Positions 25,354 through 39,806 are shown, numbered from the stretch's first letter. The stretch: DNA of 64,000 nt from Streptomyces sp. NBC_00440 (GCF_036014215.1 NZ_CP107921.1:8243501-8307500), one strand, 5' to 3'. Notes: generated from the sequence alone by a model not told the origin. Translations and numbers: made by a program.

Positions 25354-26244
25354 GTGACAGGCGACAGTGAAGTCCCACAGGATCCCGTCACCAAGCATCC
25401 GCAGCCGGAATTCGAGCAACAGGATGAAGATCACCTCGGGTGGACAGGGCCGATGGACCCACCGCCTGACCATGGAGAGGACTCCTACCGGGGCCACGGC
25501 CTGCTGGAAGGCCGGAAAGCTCTGGTGACCGGCGCCGACTCGGGCATCGGCCCGGGCCGTCGCCCTGGCGTTCGCACGGGAGGGCGCAGACATCCTGTTG
25601 GCCCTCCTCCCCGACGAGGAGGAGGACGCAAAGGAAACGTCGCGCCTCATCACCGACGCGGGGCGAAAGGCCGTCCCGGTGGCCTGCGAAATCCGGGAAG
25701 AACAGCAGTGCGGACTACTCATCGACTGCGCTGTCACCGAGTTCGGCCGCATCGACATCCTGGTGAACAACGCCGCTTATCAGATGCCTCAGCCGGATGG
25801 GACCCAAGCGATCTCCACGGAGCAGTTCGACCGTGTGATGCGCACCAATCTCTACGGCATGTTCTGGCTGTCGAAAATGGCATTGCGCACATGCCCAAGG
25901 GCGGGTCGATCATCAACTCCGCGTCTGTGCAGGGGTACAAGCCCAGCCCGCACCTTCTCGACTACGCGATGACGAAAGGCGCCATCGTCACGTTCACCCA
26001 GGGAATCGCCCAGATGGTGGCCGCTGACGGGATCCGGGTCAACGCGGTAGCTCCCGGGCCGGTATGGACCCCACTCATCCCCGCCACGCTTCCGGACACC
26101 GCCACCTTCGGAAAGCAGTCGCCGCTGGGACGTCCAGCCCAGCGAGCGGAACTGGCCCCCGCTTACGTCTTCCTCGCCTCACCACAGGCGAGCTACATCA
26201 CCGCGGAATTCGTCAACGCCACCGGAGGGACACCACTGCCCTGA
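25354..26244 (+). pseudogene. SDR (YghA/GsiB-neighbour type) with two frameshifts
   Basis: The reading begins at GTG 25354 after GGAGGGTT and encodes the N-terminal extension typical of this SDR group (HLGWTGPMDPPPDHGEDSY) and LVTGADSGIG. Near 25553 one extra base shifts the frame to RAVALAFAREGADILLALLP and on through ILVNNAAYQM. Near 25890 another shift leads to MPKGGSIINSASVQGYKP, YAMTKGAIV and the end VNATGGTPLP. All catalytic elements exist (Ser, Tyr as YAMTK, Lys), so a recent decay event or sequencing errors are both possible. Confidence 0.75.
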
Positions 26245-26346
26245 GAGACCGCCCGACACGATCTCCCGAAGTTCTCCTCTGCCCACTTTGAGGTCGGGGC
26301 GCCCCAGGCCCCGATCCTGTCGGTAACTGTCACAGAAAGGCGCATC

Positions 26347-26913
26347 ATGGCTGACGAACCCCTCAACGGTCACCGTGTTCTTGTCCTCGTCACCAATTAC
26401 GGCGTCGAGCAGGACGAACTGCTTGTTCCGCTCAAGCGGCTGAGCGAGGACGGCGCGGACGTGACCGTGGCCGCTGCCACACCGGACCTCATCCAGACCC
26501 TGGTGGGGGACAAGGACACCGGCGAGACCGTACGGCCCTCCGCCACCTTCGAGACGGTCGACCCCCTCGCGCACCAGTTGCTGCTGCTCCCCGGCGGCAC
26601 CCTCAACGCCGACAACCTCCGCCTGAACGACAAGGCCATCGACATAGTCAAGGCATTCGCGGTCTCCGGCCGGCCCATCGCGGCCATCTGCCACGGGCCC
26701 TGGGCCCTGGTGGAAGCGGACGTCCTCAAGGACAAGACACTCACCTCCTATCCCTCTCTGCGTACGGACATCCGCAACGCGGGAGCCAAGACGTGGGTGG
26801 ACGAACCAGTGGTGAGCGACTCCGAAGGCGGCTACACCCTGGTCACCTCCCGGACCCCCAAGGACCTCGACGACTTCCTCGGTGAGGTCCACAAGGCACT
26901 CGTCGGCTCCTGA
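26347..26913 (+). CDS. DJ-1/PfpI-family protein (type 1 GATase-like)
   Basis: A 188-residue cytoplasmic protein of the DJ-1/PfpI superfamily. It has the strand VLVLVTNYGVEQDELLVPL, the LLLPGGTLNADNLR turn and the nucleophile elbow AAICHGPWALVE, where the Cys is the catalytic residue and the following His pairs with it. Family members act as proteases, chaperones or glyoxalase-type deglycases; YhbO-like stress proteins are closest by layout. A GAAAGG site precedes the ATG. Together with the upstream alcohol dehydrogenase it suggests carbonyl-stress protection (inference). Confidence 0.85.
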   Translation: MADEPLNGHRVLVLVTNYGVEQDELLVPLKRLSEDGADVTVAAATPDLIQTLVGDKDTGETVRPSATFETVDPLAHQLLLLPGGTLNADNLRLNDKAIDIVKAFAVSGRPIAAICHGPWALVEADVLKDKTLTSYPSLRTDIRNAGAKTWVDEPVVSDSEGGYTLVTSRTPKDLDDFLGEVHKALVGS

Positions 26914-27039
26914 ACGAACGTGATGGCATTGTCGTTGTCCTCGCCGGCGCCGTCCTTCGGCTTCCACTGGTGGACGCCGGCCGGGCTCTTTTCACTGGCG
27001 GCCCGCGCGAGCATGTGCAGGACACGGCGCAGAAGCCTG

Positions 27040-29214
27040 TCACCCGCCTCGATGCGCAGGCCCTGAACTGTCACCTTCCGCAGCCATGGCCGCCCGCACC
27101 CGCTGGTCCTCCCGAGCGGAGCTGACGTCCTGCTCCAGGGGCGTGCGGCTCACGGCAGTCGCGAGGTCCTCCAGTGCTCGTTTCTGCACCTTCGCCTCGC
27201 GACGTGCCACAGGGCTCCGGTCCGCGGCGGCGCCGTTCCACGCTTGGAGGGCCTCGTCCACGCGCCTCCAGTCCGGATTCCTGTGCTCGCGCACGTCGGC
27301 CGCCGCCTGTGCGGTGTCTGCCTCCAGGGCCTCGGCGAACCGCTCCGACTCGGAGACGGAACGGCTGTCGGCCGGCGGGACATGGTTCTCCATGAGTGTC
27401 GCCGTCCGGCCGAACCTCTTGAGTGCTTCCTGCGCCTCCTCGGCCTCGCGCGACGTCAGACCCCTGGGGCGGATCGGTTCTTGCTTCGCCCGGTCGTAGG
27501 CCTCCTGCCAGGCGGCGCCTGCCTGCCTGCTGGCCAGCAGCGCCCTGCGTATGTCGGCGCGGTGCTCCGGGGTCGGTTCGGTGTGGTTGCGGAACACCGC
27601 GGCTGAGTATCTGCCGTTTGCGGCGATCCAGTCGGCAAGCCTGCCCGGCAAGCGGTGCGTCTCCCACGCGGGGAACACGACATACGCCAGCATGGCCAGG
27701 GCGCCACCGAGCAGGGTGAGCACCACCCGCTCAGGGACCGTCTGCTCCCATGCCTGGCCGCCCATACCGAGCAGGAAGACGGCGTACGCGGCGGTGAAGC
27801 ACTGGGAGTAGGCGTAACCGGTACGGATCAGCGTGTACGACAGGCCGGCTGAGACCACCATCAGTACGCCGAACACGTGGGCGTCCGGGCCCACTACCCG
27901 CACCATTCCGGTGGCGAGAGCCACTCCCGCCAGAGCGCCGGCGAGACGGGCCACCGCACGCGTGTACGTCCGGTGGAAGTCCGGCCGCATCACCATGACC
28001 GAGGCGATGGGGGCCCAGTAGGTGTGGCCGAGGGGCAGCCGGGCGGCGATCAGATAGCCGAGCGTGGCCACAGCAGCCAGGCGAACGGCGTGCCGGAACA
28101 CGGGAGACTCCCAGCGGAGTTCACGGCGAACTGACCGGACGGCGACCGAGAGCAGACGGAACTTTGTCGGGCGCACCAGGAAGGTGGCGTCCGCGGTGCC
28201 GGGTGTCGTGGCCGTCTGCTCGCGCGCTTCGCCACTCCCGGCGATCTCCAATGCCTCCCCGATGAGTTCCACGAGATGCTCGGCTGCCTCCCGTGCGGGC
28301 CCCTCCAGCACTTTTTGCCCTTCGTCGAGGTGAAGGACGTCCGTGCTGTTCGCCTGCACCTCGGCGGGAGTGCCGAGGCGGATCGAGCGGGCGGCTGCAT
28401 CCAGGACGTCGGCGGTCGCGTCGAGCAACTCCCGGGCGCGGTCCCGCCCGGGTCCGTGTGCCGGGGCGCCGACGTCCGGGTCGGCGAGGGTGGCGAGGAC
28501 AGGGAGGATGCGCTCGGCCAGTCCCCGGGGGCCGTGGAGGACGGGGGGACGGGTGCGGGCCTGTGATGGCGTCACGGCGGCCGCGTCCCGGGCCGTCATC
28601 AACGGCTCCGGGTCGAACCGGGCGGTCGGGTCGTGACGCAGTCGGCGGGCGTAGTCCGCTACGGAGGCCAGGGCGTCGGCGAGTGCGTCACGATGCGCCC
28701 CCCAACGGCGGATCGGGAACAGCAGGATCAGCACGGCCTGCACCACGCCACCGAGTGCGATGACCCCGGCGTGCTCCAGGGCTCTCCCGGCGCTCGTGGG
28801 CAGGGTGATGGTCACGAGCATGCTGCCGACGGTCGTCGCTGCGACGATCCCGGCGGTCGACCCGACGGCCCACGCCATCCCGGCGGCGAAGGCCCATGCG
28901 GCCAGCAGCGGGAGGAACGTCACGAGCCGTCCCGCTGCCAGGTAGCCCACGAAGGTGCTGAGCGCCAGGCCCACACCCGTGCCGAGCGCGATCACCTTGC
29001 GTGGACGCCAGGTGCGCTGGAAGGTGGCGCCGCCCGCGGAGTAGGCGCCGAGGGCGGCGGACGCCGCGAAGGCGGGGGAGACCAGCCAGAGTGCCAGCCC
29101 GATGGCGATCGCCAGCCCAGCCGCCGTGCGCAGTGCGAGCAGGGGCTCCAGCCGTGTCTCCTCGATCGTGAGTCCGGATCGCACGACCTCTTTGAAGGCC
29201 CGCAGCCACGTCAC
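27040..29214 (-). CDS. FUSC-family inner-membrane protein
   Basis: A ~724-residue membrane protein with two FUSC/aromatic-acid-exporter-like modules. The first hydrophobic block contains LLALRTAAGLAIAIGLALWL, several helices and LILLFPIRRWG. A ~200-residue soluble loop follows. The second block begins FRHAVRLAAVATLGYLIAA with the family motif YWAPIASVMVMRPDFHRTY and ends LAYVVFPAWETHRLP, before a long charged cytoplasmic tail. GTG at 29214 gives the family-like N-terminus; the frame is open further upstream but that part is low-complexity. A short coding-like reading past the stop (to ~26930) could mean the natural C-terminus was longer. Convergent with the DJ-1 gene. Confidence 0.8.
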   Translation of the reverse strand: MTWLRAFKEVVRSGLTIEETRLEPLLALRTAAGLAIAIGLALWLVSPAFAASAALGAYSAGGATFQRTWRPRKVIALGTGVGLALSTFVGYLAAGRLVTFLPLLAAWAFAAGMAWAVGSTAGIVAATTVGSMLVTITLPTSAGRALEHAGVIALGGVVQAVLILLFPIRRWGAHRDALADALASVADYARRLRHDPTARFDPEPLMTARDAAAVTPSQARTRPPVLHGPRGLAERILPVLATLADPDVGAPAHGPGRDRARELLDATADVLDAAARSIRLGTPAEVQANSTDVLHLDEGQKVLEGPAREAAEHLVELIGEALEIAGSGEAREQTATTPGTADATFLVRPTKFRLLSVAVRSVRRELRWESPVFRHAVRLAAVATLGYLIAARLPLGHTYWAPIASVMVMRPDFHRTYTRAVARLAGALAGVALATGMVRVVGPDAHVFGVLMVVSAGLSYTLIRTGYAYSQCFTAAYAVFLLGMGGQAWEQTVPERVVLTLLGGALAMLAYVVFPAWETHRLPGRLADWIAANGRYSAAVFRNHTEPTPEHRADIRRALLASRQAGAAWQEAYDRAKQEPIRPRGLTSREAEEAQEALKRFGRTATLMENHVPPADSRSVSESERFAEALEADTAQAAADVREHRNPDWRRVDEALQAWNGAAADRSPVARREAKVQKRALEDLATAVSRTPLEQDVSSAREDQRVRAAMAAEGDSSGPAHRGG

Positions 29215-29451
29215 GGGTGTGAGCGTAGCCGGAACCTCCTGCCGGGCCGCGTCGGCGCGCTGCCGCCCCCCTGACGCGATCGACGCCCCCTGCGTCGGTG
29301 GACGGGGCGGCCGCGGCTGTGAGGTGGGCCGGCACGGCCCGGTGGAGGAAACGGATCGTGGTCCACCGGCCGTCGTGCTGCGGGTGGTTAGATCTCTGTG
29401 ACTGGTCGTCAGTAGATGGCCACTGGGTCGACGAAGGGGAGCGCGCAGGAA

Positions 29452-30168
29452 ATGACGGGCAGGCTCGTCCAGGCCCGGACCGGGCATCCTCGGCACGGGC
29501 GCCGGGGCGAGGCGCGGTTGCCCGGTGTCATCGCGACGCTCAGCGCGATCGTGCTGTATTTGGTCTTGCCGCAGCGCCTATTGATCGCGCCTCGCTATCT
29601 GCTGCCGGCGCTGGAAGTGTTGTTGCTCGTGCCGCTGGTAGCGGTCAATCCCAAGCGTCTGACCCGCCAGACGCCGGTCTTCCGCGTTCTGTCGCTGACG
29701 CTCGTCCTGGTGATCGCCGCGAGCAATCTGTTCGCCTTGGGTCTGCTCATCCATGAACTGGTGTACGCGGGGGTGAAGGACGGGCGTTCGCTGCTGGTGG
29801 CCGCATTGCAGGTCTGGGCCACCAACATCATCGTCTTCGGTCTGGCCTACTGGGAACTGGACCGGGGCGGCCCCGTTGCCCGTACCCAGACACCGCGCGG
29901 CGAGCTGCCGCTGGCCGACTTCCGCTTCTCCCAGGACGAGAACGACGGCGCGGTCCAGGAAGTCGCGGACGGATCCAGCGTCGTCTCGGACTGGATGCCC
30001 ACGTTGGTCGATTACCTGTACGTATCCGTCACGAACTCGACCGCGTTCAGTCCGACCGACACCATGCCGCTGTCGGCTCGCGGCAAGGTCATGATGAGTG
30101 TTCAGAGCATCGCCGCTCTGCTGACCTCACTCCTCGTGATCGCCCGCGCCGTCAGTGTCCTTCAGTAG
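29452..30168 (+). CDS. DUF1345-like membrane protein
   Basis: A ~238-residue integral membrane protein with about five hydrophobic helices (LSAIVLYLVLPQRL, LLPALEVLLLVPLVAV, LSLTLVLVIAASNLFALGLL, VWATNIIVFGLAYWELDRGG) and a final helix SIAALLTSLLVIARAVSVL. The stretch VSVTNSTAFSPTDTMPLS before the last helix is characteristic of the family. ATG at 29452 has GAAGGGGAGC ten bases upstream and is preferred to ATG 29416. It is divergent from the FUSC gene across ~240 bp. Function unknown. The 147 bp to the next gene hold a minus-strand coding-like scrap and the palindrome GACTCAtcgcggTGAGTC at 30313-30330. Confidence 0.75.
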   Translation: MTGRLVQARTGHPRHGRRGEARLPGVIATLSAIVLYLVLPQRLLIAPRYLLPALEVLLLVPLVAVNPKRLTRQTPVFRVLSLTLVLVIAASNLFALGLLIHELVYAGVKDGRSLLVAALQVWATNIIVFGLAYWELDRGGPVARTQTPRGELPLADFRFSQDENDGAVQEVADGSSVVSDWMPTLVDYLYVSVTNSTAFSPTDTMPLSARGKVMMSVQSIAALLTSLLVIARAVSVLQ

Positions 30169-30315
30169 ACTGCCGGTCTGGCCCTGGAGCGTGTCCTGCC
30201 ATGCGCGGTCGAAGTGCGGGTTCTCCGCGGCAATCTGTTGCCTCTTGCCGTCGGCGACGAGGACCACCGGCACGCGGGTGCCGGGCTCCAAGGAGAGCCC
30301 CTGCTCGCCCGCGAC

Positions 30316-32184
30316 TCATCGCGGTGAGTCGAGCACGTTGCGGATGCGGGTGGCGACGTGCAGGTTGAGGCGGGTCTCGACGTCACTGAGATCATGCCCG
30401 GTGATCTCTCGGATGCGCTGGAGGCGGTAACGGACGGTGCTGCGGTGGATGAGGAGCCTCTCCGAGGTTGTGTCGTAGCTGCCGCCGGTCTCCAGATAGC
30501 GCGCGAGCGTCGTCACCAGTTCGGTGTGGTGGCGGGCGTCGTAGTCCAGCAGTGGGCCCAGCCATTCGCCGACGAAGCGGTCGGCTTCCCGTTCGCCGTC
30601 GCCTGTGCCCATCATGCGGCACAGGCCCAGTTCCTCGAAGCCGGTGCTGCCGTACGGGTCCTGGGATCGGCGGCGGACGGTGAGGGCGCGTACCGCCTCG
30701 TCGTAGGAGTGGGGCAGATCGGTGAAGGCGTCGCAGTGGCCGCCGACCCCGATCGTGCCGGCCCCGGTGCCGAGTTCGTCCGAGAGGGCCCGGTGCAGCT
30801 CGTTTCCCGGATCACGCCGGTCCTCGTCGGCCATCAGGACGACCGTGGTTTCGCCACGAGAGCCGACGAGCACGTCCCGGCGCAGCCTTCCGGCCGCTCG
30901 CACCACCGCCTCCCCGAGTGTGGCCGTCCCGGTCGTGCCGGGCCATTCCAGTACGGCAACCTTGTGCGGTCGGTGCAGGTCGTGGCCCAGGGCTGCCGCC
31001 TGGGTGAAGACGTCGTTGGTCGCCTCACCTGAGATCAGCCGGTTGACCAGGTCGCGTCTCAGTTGGGGTTCCAGCTCGGCCAGCCTGCACTCGTGCGCGA
31101 GCTGGGGAGCCAGCACCAGCGCGGCCTGTTCGAGCGCCGAGGTGTCCGTTTCCGTCGCCCGTCGGTCCGGGTCGACCAGCGCGACCACGCCGAGCAGATC
31201 GCCGGCCATCTCGATGGGGACGATCAGCCGGTCCCGGTCCCGGACGGTGCCGGGCAGGCGTCGGGCTCCGTGTATCAGGGCGTCCCGGCGCCGGGTGTCC
31301 GACTGCGGGCGTGGTCCACTGTTTGGTCTTGTCCGGGGTTCATCCTGGCGGGGACCAGCACGGGCCCGCGTGTTGCCGAAGCGGTCCTCGGTGAGGGCCG
31401 CGAATCCCGTGTGGTCGTGCAGGGCCTGCAGGATTGCCTGCGCGCCTCTTCCGGAGACGGCGGCGCGGGAGAGCGCGTCCTGGGTGGCGAGCCGCGAGGC
31501 CAGGGCGGAGACGGTGGTGCCGAGTCCAGGGGTGGGTGGGCCGCCCTCGGTCCCCGGTAGGTTCCCGGTCTCTGGCAGGTCTCCGGTCCCCGGCGTGCTC
31601 TCCGACTCGACGCGGGCCGGATCTGCCCGGTGCCCGGTGAGGCGCGCGAGGGCGATCCCGGTCTGCTGTGCGAGCAGGTCGGTCAGGGCGGTCTCCTCGG
31701 CCGAGGGTGTGGTCGGGGATCGGACGACGAGATAGCCGAGGCAGTGATCCCGGTATCGCAGAGCGATGGCTCGTGCCCACGGCGCATCCGGCTCGTGCAG
31801 GTGCCGGCTGCGGCCGTTCAGAGCGTCGATCCGCCGGTCGAGCCGCTCGGCGGCCACCACGTCGGTGACGGGTGCTCCAGCTGGGGCTTCGCGGGTGAGG
31901 TCCACCGCCGGTTCCCGCGCCGCGGTTTTCCCCTGCCGGGCGACGGCGGGGGCAGCGGTCTGGCGCGGGGGGCAGCGCCGCGCCAGACCGTCGTGCACGG
32001 TGTAGGCCGCTTCAGCGGTGAAAGGGCCGGTGGCGGCGATCGCCGCCATGGCCCCCCACAGCACCTCGCGCTCGTCCTCACCGTTGAGCATGACCGTTAT
32101 CAGTCGTAGCAGTGCTTGTCGCGCGGCCACCGGCTGCGGGGTGGGGTGGAGGGGCCCGGCGGTCGGAAAGGGAACAGCGTCCAT
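30316..32184 (-). CDS. PucR/CdaR-type transcriptional regulator
   Basis: A 622-residue regulator. The N-terminal and central parts have GAF-like character (TGPFTAEAAYTVHDG, then AIALRYRDHCLGYLVVRSP and LIVPIEMAGDLLGVVALVD). DLVNRLISGEATNDVFTQAA is followed by the diguanylate-cyclase-like segment of PucR proteins. The extreme C-terminus carries the PucR HTH (LVTTLARYLETGGSYDTT, then LLIHRSTVRYRLQRIREITG). These regulators respond to catabolic or redox signals. It is divergent from the chaperone island (249-bp spacer), so it could regulate that island, although no evidence beyond position supports this. Confidence 0.8.
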   Translation of the reverse strand: MDAVPFPTAGPLHPTPQPVAARQALLRLITVMLNGEDEREVLWGAMAAIAATGPFTAEAAYTVHDGLARRCPPRQTAAPAVARQGKTAAREPAVDLTREAPAGAPVTDVVAAERLDRRIDALNGRSRHLHEPDAPWARAIALRYRDHCLGYLVVRSPTTPSAEETALTDLLAQQTGIALARLTGHRADPARVESESTPGTGDLPETGNLPGTEGGPPTPGLGTTVSALASRLATQDALSRAAVSGRGAQAILQALHDHTGFAALTEDRFGNTRARAGPRQDEPRTRPNSGPRPQSDTRRRDALIHGARRLPGTVRDRDRLIVPIEMAGDLLGVVALVDPDRRATETDTSALEQAALVLAPQLAHECRLAELEPQLRRDLVNRLISGEATNDVFTQAAALGHDLHRPHKVAVLEWPGTTGTATLGEAVVRAAGRLRRDVLVGSRGETTVVLMADEDRRDPGNELHRALSDELGTGAGTIGVGGHCDAFTDLPHSYDEAVRALTVRRRSQDPYGSTGFEELGLCRMMGTGDGEREADRFVGEWLGPLLDYDARHHTELVTTLARYLETGGSYDTTSERLLIHRSTVRYRLQRIREITGHDLSDVETRLNLHVATRIRNVLDSPR

Positions 32185-32432
32185 CGCAGGTCCATTCGCG
32201 GCTCGACAGCGGCTTCCCGCGTTTCACGTTACGCCGCTCGGCACGGGGTCTCACCTGCGAACCGTGTCGCGTCCCTGTCTTCGAGGGCCGGAACATCGGC
32301 GCGGATTGGTCCTGCCGGGGCGAGGAAGCGCGCCGCGTACCGCGTGAGGCTGGTTGACAGGTGCGGTATGCCCCGGCTCCGTACGTCTGGCAGCGCGCCT
32401 GTCGATCCCGCGTCGCGACGGAGGAGATTCTT
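32185..32432. promoter_or_regulatory. Divergent promoter region before the chaperone island
   Basis: This spacer separates the PucR regulator and dnaK. I looked for a HAIR operator (CTTGAGT-N7-ACTCAAG) and CIRCE and found neither. A TTGACA hexamer at 32354-32359 could be a -35 element, but no good -10 at normal spacing is seen. GGAGGAGA at ~32420 is the dnaK ribosome site. The control mechanism is therefore open. Confidence 0.4.
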
Positions 32433-34343
<1,911 letters not shown>

Positions 34344-34352
34344 GGCGGCGAC

Positions 34353-34931
34353 ATGTCGGATCAGGAACAGACGCGTCCCGCCGAGGACCGCTCGCCGCCC
34401 GAGTCCGAGCAGACGTCGCCCGAGCGGACACCCGCACCACAGACGACCCCGCGGGCCCCCGAAGCCGCGGAGCAGGAGGCGGCACCTACACCCCGTAGCC
34501 CCGAGGTGGAAGAGCTGGAGGACCGGTGGCGACGAGCCCTCGCAGACCTCGACAATCTCCGCAAGCGCTACGCCCGTGAGCTTCCACGGGAGCGGGAGGC
34601 GGAGCGGGCCAAGGTGGCCGCGGCGTTCCTCCCGGTCGTCGACAACCTGGAGCTGGCCCTCGCCCACGCGGGCGCCGACGACCCAGGCGCGATCGTCGGC
34701 GGAGTGCGGGCGGTACGCGACCAGGCCGTCGAGGTGCTGCGAAACCTCGGCTACCCCCGCTACGAGGAGACCGGCGTCCCCTTCCACCCCGAGCAGCACG
34801 AGGTCGTGTCGGTGGTGGCTGAACCAGACGCGCCTGCGGGCACCGTCGTCCAGGTGCTGCGGCCCGGCTACGGCGAACCCGGTCACCAACTGCGGCCCGC
34901 CGCGGTAGCGGTCAGCCGCAAGCAGGAGTGA
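34353..34931 (+). CDS. grpE: Nucleotide exchange factor GrpE
   Basis: A 192-residue GrpE. A disordered acidic/proline N-terminus (~50 residues) precedes the coiled coil [20 protein letters not shown] and [20 protein letters not shown]. The beta-wing domain holds [30 protein letters not shown] and the end [18 protein letters not shown]. It exchanges ADP on DnaK. It begins nine bases after dnaK and ends seven bases before the J-protein gene, consistent with one transcript. Confidence 0.9.
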   Translation: MSDQEQTRPAEDRSPPESEQTSPERTPAPQTTPRAPEAAEQEAAPTPRSPEVEELEDRWRRALADLDNLRKRYARELPREREAERAKVAAAFLPVVDNLELALAHAGADDPGAIVGGVRAVRDQAVEVLRNLGYPRYEETGVPFHPEQHEVVSVVAEPDAPAGTVVQVLRPGYGEPGHQLRPAAVAVSRKQE

Positions 34932-34938
34932 GGCCGCC

Positions 34939-35916
34939 ATGGCAGAGGACTACTACGAGGTGCTGGGCGTTCCCCGCACCGCCGACGCCGCCGAGATCCA
35001 GCAGGCGTTCCGTACCCTGGCCCGCCGCTACCACCCGGACGTCAACCGTGATCCGGCCGCAGAGGAGCGCTTCAAGCAGATCAATGAGGCGTACAGCGTG
35101 CTCTCCGACCCCGACACCCGGTCGCGCTACGACCGCTTCGGCCCCGACTTCCGGCAGATTCCGGAGGACTACGACGAGCGTGTCGCGGCCGGCCAGGGCT
35201 TCGGCGGCGGAGCCGGCGCGTACCGCGGCAGTCCCTTCGGAGGCACCCGAGGCGCCGACCGGGCAGGTGCCCGGACCTGGACGGAGACCGGCTTCGATGC
35301 CTCCGGCGTGGACTTCGAGGATCTCTTCGGAGGCATGTTCGGCGGCCGGGCGGGCGGCGCCGGGCGGGGGAGCCCGATCCCCGGCGCGGACCAAGAGGCC
35401 GAACTCACGCTCAGTGTGGAGGAGGCGTACAGCGGCGGCCGGCGGAAGATCACCCTCGGGGGGCCGGGCGGGGAGCGCGGCTACGACGTCACCATCCCGG
35501 CCGGCGTCGTGGACGGTCAGCGCATTCGGCTCGCAGGGGAGGGCGGCCGGGGCCGCGGCCCCGGTTCCGCCGGGGACCTCTATCTGGTGGTCCGCATCGC
35601 CCCCCATCCCCGCTACCGGCTCGTTGGGCGCGACATCCACGTCGATCTGCCGGTCACCGCGTGGGAGGCCGCGCTGGGGGCGATGGTGCCGGTCTCCGGG
35701 CCGGGTGGGACGGTCAAGGTACATGTGCCGCCCGGTACCTCCACCGGCCGCCGGCTGCGGCTGCGCGGCGAGGGGATGCCCCACCCCAAAGGTTCACCCG
35801 GTCACCTCTACGCCGAAATCCAGGTGATGGTGCCGCCCTCGCCCAGCCCGCGCGAGCGTGAGTTGTTCGAGGAACTCGCCGCCATCTCCTCCTTCGACCC
35901 GAGGGAGCAGACATGA
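34939..35916 (+). CDS. cbpA: CbpA-type J-domain co-chaperone
   Basis: A 325-residue DnaJ homologue. The J domain (residues 1-68) has [20 protein letters not shown], the HPD motif in YHPDVNRD and [20 protein letters not shown]-rich linker follows, then two beta domains ([60 protein letters not shown]). The CxxCxGxG zinc fingers of true DnaJ are absent, which places it with CbpA. It stimulates DnaK ATPase. Its stop overlaps the start of cbpM (ATGA), as expected for a CbpA-modulator pair. Confidence 0.88.
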   Translation: MAEDYYEVLGVPRTADAAEIQQAFRTLARRYHPDVNRDPAAEERFKQINEAYSVLSDPDTRSRYDRFGPDFRQIPEDYDERVAAGQGFGGGAGAYRGSPFGGTRGADRAGARTWTETGFDASGVDFEDLFGGMFGGRAGGAGRGSPIPGADQEAELTLSVEEAYSGGRRKITLGGPGGERGYDVTIPAGVVDGQRIRLAGEGGRGRGPGSAGDLYLVVRIAPHPRYRLVGRDIHVDLPVTAWEAALGAMVPVSGPGGTVKVHVPPGTSTGRRLRLRGEGMPHPKGSPGHLYAEIQVMVPPSPSPRERELFEELAAISSFDPREQT

Positions 35917-36292
35917 GAGCCGAACACCGTTCTCCCGCCCAAGGTGCAGGACAGCCCGGCACCAGGGCTGCCTATCCCCTGGTGCGGGTCTACCGGACCA
36001 GCCCCAGCCCCTATCAGCTCCCCATGGACGGAGTGGCCAGCCTGAGCGGACTGCCGCCCGAACTCGTCAGCCGCTTCGTCGCCCTCGGGCTGGTGGACGC
36101 CGAGCGCGACGCCAGGGGCCGGCTGTGGTTCCGGACCAGCGCGCCGTCGGCCATCGCCCGGGTGCAGCGGCTGCGGACCGGACTGTGCCTCAACTACGCG
36201 GCCATCGGCGTCGTCCTGGACCTGCTCGACCGCATCGAACGCCTGGAAGCCGCACTGAGGCACAGCGAACGAGCCGCCAAGGAGCCCACAAC

Positions 36293-36302
<10 letters not shown>
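35913..36302 (+). CDS. cbpM: Chaperone modulator CbpM (MerR-like)
   Basis: A 129-residue small protein. After a disordered N-terminus it has [20 protein letters not shown], resembling a MerR-type winged helix, then [20 protein letters not shown] and a C-terminal helix [20 protein letters not shown]. CbpM binds the J domain of CbpA and inhibits it; the gene order and overlap with cbpA support that assignment over a DNA-binding role. A function as a local transcription factor replacing HspR is possible but not shown. Its end overlaps clpB by ten bases. Confidence 0.75.
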
Positions 36303-38916
<2,614 letters not shown>

Positions 38917-38917
<1 letters not shown>

Positions 38918-39429
38918 TGAATACCTGTCCAGAAGGCCGTGATGGCCGTACCGACGGCGCCGAGACCTCGGTGCGGACGGTCGCCTGCGCCAACTGCGGC
39001 CGGACCAACCGCGTACCCGCCGCGGCGGAGGGCAGCCCGCGCTGCGGAAACTGCCGGGCCCCGCTGCCGTGGATCGCCGAAGCGGGCGACGCCGACTTCG
39101 GGGAGGTCGCCGAGCAGGCGAGCCTGCCCGTGCTGGTCGACCTCTGGGCCGCCTGGTGCGGCCCCTGCCGCATGGTGAGCCCAGCCCTCGAACAGGTCGC
39201 CAAGGACCTGGCGGGGCGAATCAAACTGGTCAAGGTCGACATCGACAACTCGCCGGCCCTGGCAAGGCGGTTCGAGGTCCAAACCATACCGACTCTGCTG
39301 ATCCTCGACCACGGCAGGCCCGTCGCCCGCCAGACCGGCGCCGCGCCCGCGAACGCGCTGCGCCAGTGGGTGGACGAGTCGCTGCCGGCGCCCCACGAAC
39401 CAGCCGATCCCACCTCCCGGAGGCCATGA
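38917..39429 (+). CDS. trxC: Thioredoxin 2-type (zinc-ribbon thioredoxin)
   Basis: A 170-residue thioredoxin of the TrxC type. An N-terminal zinc ribbon with CANCGRTNRVP and CGNCRAPLP precedes the thioredoxin fold, whose active site is LWAAWCGPCRMVSPALEQ; the cis-proline region is VQTIPTLLILDHG. Like TrxC it may be redox-tuned by zinc. ATG 38917 or the GTG three bases earlier are both possible starts, and both overlap the clpB stop. Placement in a chaperone operon suggests repair of oxidised or misfolded clients. Confidence 0.88.
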
Positions 39430-39692
39430 TGACCAGCTTTCCCGACCCGCACCTGTCCATGGTCCGGCCCGTTGAGCCCAGAACGCCGCAGGGTTGCGAG
39501 GAGTGCCTGCGCACGGGGTCTCCATGGGTGCATCTGCGCCTGTGTCTGACCTGCGGCCACGTCGGCTGCTGCGACTCCTCGCCGATGCGGCACGCCCGCG
39601 CCCACGCGGCGACCGACGGGCACCCGATCGTCCGTTCGTTCGAGCCCGGCGAGGACTGGCGGTGGTGCTTCGTGCACGAAGCGATGGTCTGA
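39426..39692 (+). CDS. UBP-type zinc-finger protein
   Basis: An 88-residue protein consisting almost wholly of a ZnF-UBP domain: GCEECLRTGSPWVHLRLCLT, then CGHVGCCDSSPMRHARAH, DGHPIVRSFEPGEDWRWCF and VHEA at the end. In eukaryotes the fold reads ubiquitin C-termini. Actinobacterial stand-alone versions have no proven ligand and often neighbour thioredoxin-reductase-like genes, as here. It overlaps the thioredoxin gene (ATGATGA). A client-tail or redox adaptor role is speculation. Confidence 0.8.
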   Translation: MMTSFPDPHLSMVRPVEPRTPQGCEECLRTGSPWVHLRLCLTCGHVGCCDSSPMRHARAHAATDGHPIVRSFEPGEDWRWCFVHEAMV

Positions 39693-39806
39693 GCCCGGCG
39701 AACTCGCCCGGCGCTCCTTCCAGCGCTGTTGCTTCTGCAACTGTCACCGACGCTGTTTGCCACCCCTGCTTTCCGCTTCCACCTCTGATCCCGAAGGGAG
39801 CGAATC

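Noticed and set aside
32185..32432. HspR (HAIR) or HrcA (CIRCE) operator before dnaK
   Set aside because: Neither consensus nor a close variant was found by eye.
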